64,000 bases of DNA from Thalassia testudinum. Taxonomy: Eukaryota > Streptophyta > Magnoliopsida > Alismatales > Hydrocharitaceae. The notes under the pieces were generated by a model. It was not told where the DNA came from. It made no database searches and saw only the letters and a list, made by a program, of their open reading frames with translations. Both the position numbers and the translations under genes were made by a program. Below are positions 11,400 through 23,520 of this stretch, piece by piece. The stretch spans positions 127,170,001 through 127,234,000 of the forward strand of contig JAZHRO010000036.1 in assembly GCA_037157565.1 (NCBI GenBank), in the 5' to 3' direction. The number at the start of each line of letters is the position of its first letter. Position 1 is the stretch's first letter.

Positions 11400-14145
11400 T
11401 GTTATGACCCCGGCATCAAACGTCATTTAAGACGTCTAGGAATTGGTCTAGACGTCTGGTCAGACGTCTGGAAGCCTTCCCAGACGTCTAGAAATAAATT
11501 TTTTCGGTGTACGATTTCGCGTCTGCGCGCATGCGCGCGCAAACTGAACCGCCACCCTCCTTTCTTCTCTTTCTTTCCTCCCTGCAGGCGCAGCCTTCTT
11601 TCTCTCTCCCTCCCCACGATACCTTCAAATACTCCCCCTCTCCTCTCCCTTACCCTCACTCCACCGCCTTCTTCTTCTTCCTGTTAGCGTAAGGGTGAGC
11701 GGGCGAGGGCAGCAACTGTTGTCGTGAGTGCGCGGGGAGGAGGGGTTGCACCTAGAGGGAGGGAGTTAGAGCGCGAGGGTGCGAGCTCGCCGGAGCAGCC
11801 AGGGCCGGCCGGCGGGTGCGCAGCAGGAGCCTGGTGCTGGGGAGGTGCTGCTGCAGCTCAGGCAGCAGGCGAGCGCGGCGCGGCACAGCCGTGCACAATA
11901 GGCGGAGGGCGAGGAGGTCCTGATTCTGGGAAAATTTCCCAGAATCAGACGTCTAGACCTACGTCCAGATGACGCGGGAGACGTATGGAGGAAGGTCCAG
12001 ACGTCTTAAAGGTACGATATTTTCCTTCCCTTCTTCTTTCGTGTGTACGGCCATGCAGCCGTTTCGCCAAAGGGTTCTGCCTCGTCTTCATGTTGAAGGA
12101 CGGTCACATATGCGTGCAGGTCTCGTTCAGGAAGGCATAAGGGCACGCCCTCCCACATAGATCGGACGTCTGGGCACAGCAGCAGACGACGGAGAGGGTC
12201 TCCAGACGTCCAGAGTGACAGTCGGACGTCTGGAAACTAAGTCCAGACGATTCAGGGGGATTCTGGACGTCTGAAGGACCGCGCAGGAATAAGGTATGAC
12301 CTGATCCATCGTTTAAGACGTCTGGAAGATGTTCCAGACGTCTGATTTTGGGCAGACTTGTCATTTTTGACCCGTTTAGGATCCGTTTGAAGTCTGTTTT
12401 CCGCGTTTCAAGTTTCGTTCTTCTCAAATTTAGTTCCTCTACCTGTTTACAGTAATTGCATCCTGTTCTGAGTAGTTCCTTGTGTTTGGTCCTTATGTTA
12501 GGATCCCGTTCCATTATGGCTCTAGGGGTTGCGAAGACGCGCGGGCTTGCCGATCAAGCCCCCAGTACTCCCGATTTTGCAGGTAGAGTGTCTCCCTTTA
12601 ATTATTTACCAACATCTATGCACTTGTGAGATAATTAATAGATTCTAAGGTGTGGCATGAACCCTATGATTGGAAAACTAGATTAAACGATAGATCTTAG
12701 GGTGTGGCATGAATCCTAGGATTGGAAAACTAGATTGAATAATAGATCCTAGGGTGTGGCATGAATCCTAGGAACAGAAACATCGAAACGAATGTCGAGA
12801 ATGTATAAATTGCAGTCTTGGAAAAGTAGAAAGAAAAATGATAATTGCTTGTAATTGGATAACAGTTACTTGTTTATAAATGGATATTAACTGTTGAGAA
12901 CATAGGCTATATGAATATAAAGCTGAAATGATGAAACATAAATTAGCTTAGAAATATGAGCATGAACCCTACGGGGAATTAGGAGTAAAGCTCCTGAGAG
13001 GTGAATGGAATAAAATTGGGGAAGTGAGCTGGCCCTTGAGTACGGAGTACCAAGGAGAGCGACTGTCCCCCTGTTTAGTGCAGAGCGGAGCTAGCCGCCC
13101 CAGGGACCTGGGGTTAAGTCTGGCCACTTCGTACCGACTTTTGACCCTCGCGTACACAGTACCGGGGAGAGCTACTAGTGTAGGGAGAGCACTAGCCACC
13201 CCACAGGCCTCGGGGTTCTGCTAGCCCTCCTACACCGACTTGTTAGGCCCACTGGGCAAACCAGGGTAGTCAGGCGAGGGTACGCAGACTGTGAAGGGGC
13301 AAGACCCCTATTTGGTTACTGTGGAGGGGCTGAACCCCTGTTACTGAGAGGGCTCTGCCCTATACTGGTTCTGTGCTGTGCTTTGGGACGCACCCGTTAA
13401 CGGAAACGATTGACCGCATGCCAGTGTGGGGTAGCTACCCGTGCATTTATCACGCGTGCCGTAGTCACCATTACGTCTGTCAGTAACCTTAGGGTGGTTG
13501 ACTGAGGGTAGGACCACCATGGGGGACTCTCTCGGTCAGGAAAGCACCACGTGTTACTTCTACTTTTCAGAAAAGACTGCAATCAAGATCGTTCCCACGA
13601 GGAACATTCGAGATCAAGAGAAGAATCTGAGGAATAATTCAATAATGGGTAAATGGAAAAATAAAGAAAGAAATTAAAAATAATAGCTACTGTCCACCTT
13701 ACTGTTTTTCTTAGCTTTTGATTGCCACTCTACTCAGCGTTTCGCTGACGTGTCACCTTTGTCACCTTTTCAAGACCAGGTGTTGAGCAGCCAGAGCCGA
13801 CGTCTGCGAAGGGAGCTGGGCTTAGTAGAGCCCAGTAGTCTTACTTGTGTAGTACCTACTGTACCGTTTCTTCTGTGTAGTGAGTGTTTTTCTGTTACCA
13901 CTGTACTCTTTTATTGTAAGCATCATGTTTATGTACCTGTTTATTTCTCTACTGTTGTGGTGATGTGTACTGTAGTAGTTCTTTTCTTTACTGCTGTATT
14001 TTGTTACTGCTAGTTATAGACATGGTGAATGTGGTTTATTTTACTGCTCTTTTGGTTACTTTCTCGTTGGACGACTGGATCTTGGGATCAGTTGAGTCGG
14101 TCCGATTCTCGTGTCTCGTAGGAATTCGGGAATCAGGTCGTAACA
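11400..14145 (+). mobile_element. Solo LTR of a sister Tekay family, perfect 5-bp TSD
   Basis: The LTR starts TGTTATGACCCC and ends GGTCGTAACA, flanked by ACGAG at 11395-11399 and 14146-14150. Host LTR sequence resumes exactly after the second ACGAG. Its length (2,746 bp) is close to that of the interrupted LTR (about 2,735 bp), and it shares the termini and the block GCCACTCTACTCAGCG (13722). The rest is diverged, so it is a related family rather than the same copy. No internal region or second LTR is present, as expected after unequal recombination between two LTRs. It carries AGACGTC motifs at 11430-11490 and 11940-12350. Confidence 0.95.
12643..12790 (+). repeat. 52-bp tandem repeat, three copies, within the nested solo LTR
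   Basis: The phrase TGTGGCATGAA recurs at 12651, 12703 and 12755 (period 52), with GATTGGAAAACTAGATT in the first two intervals. The outer Tekay LTRs show one related phrase near 640 and 10083 (GGACATGAAATGAACCCTA), so the expansion is specific to this family or copy. Confidence 0.85.
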
Positions 14146-14536
14146 ACGAGTAAGTCTTGGGATTAATCAAGGTGGGCTATTCCCGAGTTCCATAAGGAAC
14201 TGGGTTAGGGTTGTAACATTTCCCCACTTCTGTATCAACTTCGATGATGTTCAAATGGTCTTGCCCAAAGGAGATTGACATATCTGCTCCTAAATGTTGT
14301 TGGCTTTGACAAGAACCCTTACTTTGCTCCATTCCTAAAGTTCCCTTCTCACTGAATCCACCATATAATCTGCACGTACCTTCAGCCATGCTGATAACCT
14401 TATAAGGATCTGGCTTAACCCCTTCCATCACAACTTTGCAACTGTGTAGCCATAGGGCGTGAAGGATGTAATAGATCAAATTTTCCATACCTCCCACCTG
14501 TTGGAATTGTTGTACCAGTTCAAGCAACATTTCCCC

Positions 14537-14803
14537 CTAATTCTTATCCACATTTTCCATCCTTAAACCCCATTTGAACCACACTGCACACATAAAACTA
14601 CAATGTATCACCATATGATCCCAATTCTCCTCATCTCCACAGCAAAAAGAACATATGAAATCTGACTTCTTTAATCTCGGCAATGCTCCAACCACCTTTC
14701 CACAGGAATATTTTCGTTCTCGACATAAGTCCTTTAACTGACCACAATTTCCTACATAAATATACCTTCCTGTCCTCCAATGCTCTTCCTCTACCATACA
14801 CAT
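14537..14803 (-). pseudogene. zf-RVT zinc-binding region of the LINE
   Basis: FICSFCCGDEENWDHMVIHC shows the CxxC...H...C pattern with the (V)W segment AVWFKWG that follows in plant LINE C-termini. It is preceded by the expected TGRYIYVGNCGQLKDLC-type linker. The adjoining 14530-14177 frame continues the C-terminal tail and then reads into the LTR. Confidence 0.82.
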
Positions 14804-14983
14804 CTAAGGCAGATAAATAGACAGATCTAATAGAAAACTTCCTCTTTGAATGCGATTTCCAAATAAGGACATCCTGCCCCTAATGAATAGGAGTGGCAGC
14901 AATTGTCGCGGCATCATTTGGTTGGAAATAACTGAAAATAAGTTCTTTCCTCCATGTTTTCCCATCTTCCTCCAATAGATCTG

Positions 14984-16340
14984 CTACTTGAAAAATCTGC
15001 AGCACCTCACATTCTTTTGGCACAATTCTTGTAGCAAGACACTCCTCCCAGCCGGAGATAGTGACTTAACTTTCCATCCAGCCAACCTTTTTGATATCTT
15101 GGTAATCAGCAATTCCTTTAGCTTGTTTTGACATTCTCCATCCAATAGAGGACAACCAAGATATAGTTCATCAGTTTTCATGGGACCCATCAACATAATA
15201 TTAAGAATCTGTTGTTGCTCATCCCTTCTCATCCCATTGCTAAAGTGAATCGTAGACTTTGAATAACTAACTTTTTGACCTGAGCACTTTTCATATTCTG
15301 TTAGTATTTCTTGCAATTTATGTGCTTCCTCCACAATTGCTTTTGCAAATAGTATCATATCATCGATAAACATTACATGCGTGATAGGCCTTGCATATCT
15401 ATTCAATCTATAGCCAGAGATACTATTATCCAGCAAAGCAGAGTATAATAATCTAGAAAGATATTCTAAACACAGAATATAGATGTATGGTGAGAGGGGA
15501 CAGCCTTGACGGATTCCCCTGGTAGGCATTCTAACACCAGTTGCGGTACCATTAATTAAGACTTGAAAGGAAGCAGTAATGATACAAGACATAATCAAAT
15601 TAACAAGTTTTAATGGAACATGCAACTGAGTCAAACAAGAATAAACAAAGTTTCACTCAATTCTGTCAAACGCTTTTTCCATTTTCCATATCAAGTTTAA
15701 TCACCATCGATCCCTACTTCCTTCTATTTTTCCTCATTGCATGTGTTACTTCCTTAGCAATGACCATGTTGTCTTCAATCTGCCTTCCCAAAAGAAAACC
15801 CACCTGATTCCTTGACACTACCCTCTTCAAAATGGGCTTTAGTCTTCTTGCAACCAGCTTTGCTACTAATTTATATAGTGTAATCACAAGGGTAAGAGGC
15901 TGGTAGTCCTTTGGCTCTTGTGGAGTGTGGAGCTTCGGAGCCAACGTTAGGAAGGTCTTACTCATAGGAGAAAGCATAAGCTGATTTTGAAAGCAATTCT
16001 GCACAAAAAAAACCATTTCTTTTCTAACCAAATTCCAACTTTTTTGACAAAATACAGCTGGGAACTCATTCGGACCTGAGCTCTTACTCTAAGGGATCGC
16101 AAATAAAACATTCTTGATTTCTTCCTTGGGCGGGACTTCCATATACCAACTAGATTCAGCATTTGTCAGCCAATCGTGTGGCATAAACATCTCTTTAGGA
16201 CTATTGTTAGTATTCTGAGAAGCATATAGCTTGCTATAGAAATCATAGAAACAATTTCTAATTTTCCTTATATCACCCGTTTCTTCTCCGGTTGGTAGTT
16301 TTATCCATTCTATAGCATTCTTTTTTTTTCTCATTTGCAC
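14984..16340 (-). pseudogene. LINE reverse transcriptase domain
   Basis: PKDYQPLTLVITLYKLVAKL followed by RRLKPILKRVVSRNQVGFL and GRQIEDNMVIAKEVTH lies at 16031-15714, matching RT blocks 1-3. After a broken stretch, 15634-14984 gives GIRQGCPLSPYIYILCLEYL and the catalytic FIDDMILF (about 15376-15353). The usual FADD has Ala to Ile; the two Asp remain. ISKRLAGWKVKSLSPAGR marks the thumb region. Confidence 0.92.
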
Positions 16341-16604
16341 ATAGGTGTGGTAGAAAGTGGTATTCCTATCACCACTATTAACCCATCTATGCCTTTATCT
16401 CTAACACTAGTAGACTTCTTCTTGCAATAAGATCTCTTCATACTGTCTTTGCAATATCTCTTCACTATCAGGCTTACTTTTAGATATTCCTTTGCTTTGA
16501 AGTTCTGCCAATTCTTCCTCAATTACCATCTATCTTTTCTTCCAACTAACATGAGGCCTAGCTTGCCACTTTTTAAACTTGCTAGCCATTTTATCACACC
16601 TATC

Positions 16605-17402
16605 TTAGATAGGTATGTTTTCTCCTTCCCAACCTTTTTGAACCACTTGCTGATAATCATTTGCTAAGCACCACTCTGCCCCCATCCTCCAAACACCCTT
16701 TGGTTTATCCTTCCTTTTTGCCAATCTTAACAAAATGGGGCTGTGATTACTCCCCAACGCAGGAAGGTGGAGAACTCTAGCATGAGGGAATTGAACTAAC
16801 CAACTTGCAGAAACTAGCACTCTATCCAAACATTCTTTAATTAGGAAATTGGGGTGACATTTGTTCGACTATGTAAATGCTTGACCTACAAATCCCAAGT
16901 CCACTAGGCTCAATCTGGATATGAAGTTTTTCATATGACAATATTCCCTCGTAGGTACAGCAGAGCCTCCAATTTAATCTGCTAAGATAGTGTTGTAATC
17001 ACCTATACAAACCATTTCATCAGCAAGACACTCTAGCAGCCTTACTAGCGCCCCAAATTTTTTTGCTGCAATTGTGCTTGGGCGTTCCATAAATACATGC
17101 CAAGTGCCAAGAATAACTTTTATCATTAACCTTCACCAAATGCAGTGTCGCTCGGAATACAGTATATTCACATCTAAGCTTTCTATGTATAATAGCCCCA
17201 TACCCCAAGACTTTCCATTTGCATCAACTGCAAAAAAGGAGTAATTCTTGAAACTACTTCCTAACTTCACAAAATTTGCACTTTTTATATGCATCTCAGA
17301 TATAAAAATAATATCTGCTATAGTAGCCTTCATTAAAGATTTTAAATGACGAACTACCGAGAATGATCCCAAACACCTACGGTTCCAAGCTAGAAGATTC
17401 AT
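16605..17402 (-). pseudogene. LINE endonuclease (APE-type) domain
   Basis: Conserved blocks read in order: the N-terminal WN block (MNLLAWN), ADIIFISEMHI (catalytic Glu block), WHLACIYGTP, GDYNTILAD (about 16995-16970, the GDFN block), LDRVLVSASWLVQFPHARV and GSNHSPILL. The last is normally SDHxP; the Asp is Asn here, which would abolish catalysis. A stop lies between 17020 and 16830. Confidence 0.88.
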
Positions 17403-18600
17403 CAGGACCTTGGCAGTTGTAAAGACCCTTCCTTCTTCTTCTACAACAACCTCCTTCTATGAGTTCCAGCACGCTGTGATCTATGATAGTAAGAAGCATA
17501 CCATCCCACCAACGAAGCCTACATAGCACCAAACCCAACGAGAGAGAAAATAGCAAGTAGGATAACGTGAGGGAAGGGAACGAATAATGGATGGATTAAC
17601 CAATAAGAGGCTTATCTGAAGCGCTGGTGATGGAGGTTGAGCCTTCATAAAAGCCCAATTGGAGGATGACGCCCTGCAGTGGGAGCGAGCACCTCACGAG
17701 AGGCGAACCAACGAATGGGAAGAAACTTAGGCACTACTTCATCATCTGCATCTTAATCATTATTACGATCTCATCATTCGAGATTTGCCCTTTTTAGCAA
17801 ATAGAATACATGGAAAAGAATCCATTCCGTGGAATCAAACTAAGTTACGTGAACCCATGTGGATCCATGAAGATCAATTTTAAGCGCTTTTTTCCTCTTT
17901 GCAAATTTAACAAATAGGTTAATGTGAAACAGAGATAATCCAGCCAAACCATCTTCATGGTTTCACTCTTCAATTCCCAGGCTGTGCTTATCACTTTAAT
18001 TTCCGAGTAGCCCATCCGAAAAGCCAACTTTGTTAACGAAGTCTTGCTGGTTCATTCATAACCTTTTGCTTTGTCTCACTTCCTTTCGTGAAGTCATCCG
18101 TGTTGCATCTGCTCAGCATGGGGGCCGAAGTGATAACATGAAGCCACCTTGAGGCACTTTATTTATGGGGAATTATTTAGAAGGAACTGAAAAATAAAGG
18201 CACGGGATTGTGCCTCAATCTGAGGGATCACAGGATATTGGGATTGCCAATGTCGCAGTGAGTACAGCAGGTGTCTTGTTATGAGTATGTTGCGGACAAG
18301 TTGTGAAAAGGTACGTCGATCTCAAAAAAAAGTAGAAAGAGGGGCATGAGTGGGAGAAGTCGAGAAAAGAGGGTAGAGTTGGTAACCCCGTCTTCGTTTG
18401 AGATTAAGGGTCTTGTCTTTGGGTCCTTGTGAGCAACCGTGCTGAAGCAGTGGTGATATTTTTCATTTACCTTTTTCTTTTCCTGAGATTGTAAGTATAA
18501 GTTGTGTTGATGGTCGAAGAGAGGGATACACAGGGCAGTATACAAGCATAATCACCCTATTTTAGGTCTACACTTCATGCAAGCTACACCAGATCCCAGT
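17403..18600 (-). other. Upstream LINE region (ORF1/5' UTR position), no clear protein
   Basis: An L1 ORF1 with a CCHC knuckle is expected just upstream of ORF2 on the minus strand. I see only short frames (18027-17845, 18545-18279) with no knuckle or DUF4283 signature. It may be a degraded ORF1, 5' UTR, or flanking sequence. Confidence 0.3.
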
Positions 18601-21491
18601 CTCGAGTGTAAGAAAATAGTCAGCAATCCAAATCAGCCGGCTGGAAGTGCTCGATAGATATAATGTCAGGTCAGCTTCAATTTTACCAAATAGATCCACT
18701 TTAGTAATGAACCTCGATCCTTTCCGCCCTCTGTAAATTCAGAAAATTGACAGACAGGTTTCAGTGGATTGAGAATAACTTGAACTTGGACATTTTAGGT
18801 TAGTTAGCTTAGATTTAAAAGTTTATATCTAACAAATTATCAAGGATAGTTTTTCTTAAATTAAACTTAATCTAAGCTTAGATCTACACATGCATATCAG
18901 TGATCCTTTATCCATAAATCATAATCCTTAGCCAACGACCGGGGACCGATAATCATACGTATCCTTTCAATAACAACACCAACGCAGGTAGTCTCTTACA
19001 AGAGTGAAAAAATCATACATATCCCTTAGTTTTTAACAAATATAAAGCCCACCTTTTAAAGAGCAAAAGAAAATGATAACAGACAATGTAAACGTATTCA
19101 TATGGCTCTAAAGCACCCTTAGGGCATCAAGATCAACTATAATTAATGATAGCAGAGCTAAAAGGCAATCAAGTCCGTGAGTGCTGCAATAATGGAGATT
19201 CTAAAATTATCTGTTGAAAATTAAATTAATATCTAGTATAGGAATAGGACATTAAGTAACATCTCAAGTTGCCATTTCAGTGTGCTAATAAAGGCAGGTT
19301 TGCTCGGGCGTTTGAGACGAGTCATTTAGCCAAGCAGTTTTGACTGCAAGGATTTTGCTATCCGTTCATGTTAAGCAAGTACACTTGTACATCGTTATTC
19401 AACTGCAGCTACTTGATGACGACATTTATCATGAGCGAGAGAAATAAATAACCTGTAAATCTATCCTTCAAGTTAGTCGGGATTCGAACTGGGAATCTAT
19501 CGCTCCTACTTAAGTGATATAAGTCTGCTTATCAGCTAGGCTATCTCACAAGCTCACCTGCAGCTACCTGACATGATTAGAACGTCAATTGCAATTAAAA
19601 CAACTACAGTAATCAAATAACTAACAGAACAAAAAAGCCAAACTACTAACTTGTGTCCAAATTATTGAAGCAAAATTTACGACTACTTTACAAGCAGGTA
19701 TTGTGAACCTGGACTTTCAAATCTAAAACAAAGGATATTCCTTGTTGATGCTTAGTATTTACATGGAACCTGAAATTATTCCATGGTGGAGTTTATTGGA
19801 AGAGGAGACGAATTGAAAGTTAATGCTTTAATTTGGCAGATTACAAGAAAGGAAAAGAGGGGACTTCTTAAGTTTTCCCTTCTCCAAACTCGGTTCGGCA
19901 AAACTTAAGTTATAACCCACATATGGGTATGATATCCCCTATCATAAACGGAAATGATCCCATCTTTTAGAGGATAACCCTCACCGTAAACAAGACCCAA
20001 TTCGTCAATGGAATAAAGGAAGAGATAAGAATAGATCACTTAAGTCAGCATCTTTATATATTATTTTATTATATTACATCAATACAAATATACATTAAAA
20101 TATATCTCCTTCAATATAACATATCACTTAGAATATATTTACAAAATCTTATCAATCCACTCACATTCATATCTAATATTAAATAAATATTTACAAAAAT
20201 TACATTAATATCACCAATCATTTTATCCATGCAATATTTTACTGTGAAAGAATTTTTATCCTAATATCAAATGCAACCTTTGTGACTTCTATTCAGGTTT
20301 ACTTGAACTGGAATGGCAGAAGGAAAGAAGCCACACTCAATGTGCTTATACAGGTTGGGTTGCATGATTGTGGTGTGGCACAACCATCTAGAGCACATCT
20401 ACATTTTCTTTTGCCCACAATGGATCACACGCATGGGAGGCTCTGCATCAACAGAGTGAAGATTTAAAAAAGGTTCATAGCCTGAGCATTTCATGGAAAG
20501 AGATTGCAAGAAAAATGAAGTTCATCTAAGGGTTCATTTGATTGAAAGATATTTGAATATCTCGTGGGATCCGCCAAAAAATTAGAGGGGAGCTTCACTT
20601 TTTTTAATTCCATCGCATCATCATTAACATATATAAATACATTAACTCTAACATAATATATCAATTAATATATATTTACATCACATCAATACATCCTACT
20701 CCCACATAATAATGTTAAAATATTATACACTAACATCACATCATACCGATCAATTGATTAAACACGCACTTATTCCACTACTTTCCTATTTCAAAATATC
20801 ATTAGGGAATAAAGACTAATTTACTTAAAGTACGTAAGAAAATGATTTTAAAAAATATAAAATTGATATTAATCTATAATCATGTTTACTTACGTAGTAT
20901 TATTAAAATCAATTTATATTTACTTAAATTAATATTAAATTATAATGTTAATTGTTTAGTCGATAATAATATTACGAATATGAGACACGAGGAATGTCGA
21001 AAGTGTAAATGATATACAATTTTAATACGAATTTGACTAACACCAATGAAAACTGATATCAAAAAAATCCATGTTAAAGTAACCAAGCTCAAATTACCAG
21101 GATAGAGGGTTAAGTACACCCCCCAAGGAAATTAGGTATAAGCAGTGGGAATCTTGGCTGATTTTAAGTTCCTGAATCCAACAAGTCGCATTCTCAAGAG
21201 GCAAGATTCTCTACCGTGTCAGTCAGCTCCAAATGTCTCTTTTAATGTATATTAAACAAATAAATAAAGTATTCCAGTCGTAATCTACAAGAAATATTTA
21301 GAAAGAATGGACAGCTCAGTAGCATTTACCCCGTCTATCCACCAGAATAACAAATTCCTCTAAACAACACATTTACCCTGATTTATCCCCAGAAAGATTT
21401 ATCCAAACAGCCATCAACTGCCTCCACAAAAGCATCAGTAGATAAAGTTCGAAATGGTAGACTGAATCCTCAGGCTGGAGAACTTCATACT
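18601..21491. other. AT-rich intergenic DNA downstream of MED28, MITE-like blocks
   Basis: Apart from the SINE-like head there is no recognisable coding sequence. Blocks at about 19790-20280 and 20530-20830 share a style (oligo-AT runs, ACATCAATACA and ACATCACATCA phrases, flanks with GATAAAAATTC or GGGTATGATATCC) typical of MITEs. I could not define matching inverted ends. The MED28 3' UTR should lie just below 21492. The 61-codon frame at 20282 has no recognised motif. Confidence 0.4.
19479..19543 (-). mobile_element. tRNA-derived SINE-like head (box A and box B)
   Basis: On the minus strand TAGCCTAGCTG (19543-19533) fits Pol III box A (TRGYNNANNNG) and GTTCGAATCCC (19489-19479) fits box B exactly. 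The arms do not fold into a cloverleaf that I can see and there is no recognisable acceptor, so a SINE head is more likely than a tRNA gene. The 3' body and tail are not defined. Confidence 0.55.
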
Positions 21492-23462
21492 TCAGACTTT
21501 CTCTAATTCCACAATATGCTTATCCAATTGTTCATTCAACTCTTTCCTCCACCCTTCTACCAGCATTTCATGCCGCTTAATCAATTCTGACTTTGTTTTC
21601 AACTCCTCTTCCATTGCAGCAATCTCCTAGAAGACAATACGTCAACTCATTAATAATGCAATTTGGATAACACTGTGCATTGTTCAAGAACCTGATATCA
21701 AGTTAAAAGGGCAACAAAAAGTGATTAAGTTGTCCGATGGTCAAGGAGTTTTCTTGCATGCAAGAGAGGTGGTTTAAATTGTGGCCTTATTAGGAAACCG
21801 GGTTCAGCGTACCTTTTGAAGCATTTCCTCCTTGGTAGGTTGTTCATCATGTTGGAGGCTAATGAAATACAACTGAAGCTTCTTTGCCGCCTCCATAAAA
21901 TCTCGTGCATGACGTTCGACATCAACTGCAACCAGTCAAATTCAATTACTTTACAAAATGCTAAAACAAGATCATAATTGGAATAAAAGGTGGACATTTC
22001 ATTTTCATTGCCCAATTTCCATGTTTGATATCCCTGTTTAATTGATTGAGCTTCCTGAAGCATTAGACATTAAGTGGCTTCAAAGAACGTTGGGAAACTT
22101 TTTCCAAAATGAACGAAAAACTGTTCTTTTCAAAGGCAGAGCCTTAGGCTGTTTCTCCATTGGAACCTGGCAGAAAACCTATAAAGATATCTCCAACCTC
22201 ATTGTTTAAACAAATAATCAGTCAATACTTTGCTGAAAAGCAATCCTGAACACTTTTGTTTTCTCTATTTTTTATCCATCCAGGAGTTTTGGAAACCAAG
22301 AAGTTCATCTGTCCAATTAACCTAAAAGCCATGCAACAAGATGGTTTTCTATAGCTTTTAACTTCTCAAGAAGCAGACCAATGCAACCTTTATCCCACAC
22401 GTAGATGGCAATTGTCACATTTTTTATTACACATCGATGCAAATGATAACCTCAATTTCAAAATAAAGGAACTCAAAAATAGTACTCATACAACCATGAA
22501 CGAATACCACAGACAGGAAAGAGAACATGGGAAGCAATAGGAAGAAATTCCTCTCCTAATTAGCCAATCACATCTAGGGACTAATAGTAATTTCCATATA
22601 AAGTTAATTTCATAGCAACGATTGATTTTATCAGTAATATGCATTTTTTCAACTGTTCTATTGCAGACAAGGTTTTCTCTTGCTCACTTCTCTAAAATAT
22701 CTCATTCCCAAAGATATCGTAAGCTTCCCATAAATTTAAATATTTTAGTTATTTTCTCATCCCATCTATTACTTGGTCTTCATCACCAACTTCTTTCATG
22801 GAAGATATTTGCCATGTCCACATTCAGATCCATGCTACTCAAATTCTGCAAACCAAACATCTCAAGGTTTATCTAATAATTCTCATCATTCACTTAAACA
22901 TAGATATACCCCACAAAATAAATTCATCAATGAAAATCACATGGATCTCGTAGTTTGTTAAAAATAATAATAATAAATAAACCAAGGGTGCAAAAATTGA
23001 TCTATGCCACATAATCGTACATGGTCCAAAAACAAACTAACATATATTCGGCCTTATAGTTGGTCTACCTGATTAATCACCTGATTATCTGATTAATCAA
23101 TCAATTAATCGACCAAATAAGTTTTAAACTTTCAATTTTTTTAACTTTAATGCATATGCAATGCACCCCCAACCCAAAACTCGAGTAAACTTAACGCCTA
23201 AATGCACTCAATTAAACCCGACTTTTCCCACTACCCCAAGTTCCCAACACACAAAAACCTCAACCCTAAGCCAAACCCTCGATCCTGAGTCTTTCTTCTT
23301 GTCTCCTTTACCCTAACTTGTCCCTTTTAGATTTATGATACACTAGTCTTAGTTTATTTGACTTATTTTATGTGTTGTGATATTGATAACTATTTGTTAG
23401 AAGCTATATTGAGAGAATATGTATATCTAAAAAATAATATTAATATATATGCGATATTTCAA

Positions 23463-23520
<58 letters not shown>

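Larger units (their letters stand above)
1..14218 (+). mobile_element. Tekay/Del-type Ty3-gypsy (chromovirus) retrotransposon, decayed, with two nested solo LTRs
   Basis: Seen: LTR copies at both ends, a tRNA-Met-type primer binding site, and domains in the order gag, protease, RT, RNase H, integrase, chromodomain. That order with a C-terminal chromodomain is diagnostic of chromoviruses, and very long LTRs fit Tekay/Del. Position 6 aligns with 9451, so about 713 bp of the 5' LTR lies left of the window. Removing the two nested LTRs and one TSD copy each gives an element of about 10.5 kb. Every domain carries stops or frameshifts, so it is not autonomous. The inserted 3' LTR ends TAACA at 14218, and L1 LINE sequence follows directly, which suggests it landed in that LINE. 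Confidence 0.93.
8733..14218 (+). repeat. 3' LTR of the Tekay element, split by a nested solo LTR
   Basis: The LTR begins at TGTTATG (8733; 8738 is an alternative TG) and ends TGTAACA at 14218. Its first part, 8733-11399, pairs with the 5' LTR from 9446 on, and its last 68 bp (14151-14218) match 5' LTR 1952-2019. Excluding the insertion it is about 2,735 bp. A TATA box (8975) precedes a GA-rich leader (about 9070-9240). Open frames on either strand at 8762-9390 are compositional artefacts of this leader. Confidence 0.9.
14219..17402 (-). pseudogene. L1-type LINE, ORF2 remnant (endonuclease, RT, zf-RVT)
   Basis: On the minus strand ORF2 begins at 17402 with MNLLAWNRRCLGSFSVVRHL. It continues through an APE endonuclease, a reverse transcriptase and a C-terminal zinc finger, in the order of plant L1 elements. 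Frames change repeatedly and stops are frequent, so it is dead. The 3' part runs straight into the Tekay LTR terminus at 14218 without a poly-A tail, suggesting the LTR element inserted into it and the LINE's 3' end lies left of the window. Confidence 0.92.

Noticed and set aside
19479..19543. tRNA gene
   Set aside because: Box A and box B are good but I cannot build acceptor and anticodon arms; SINE head preferred.
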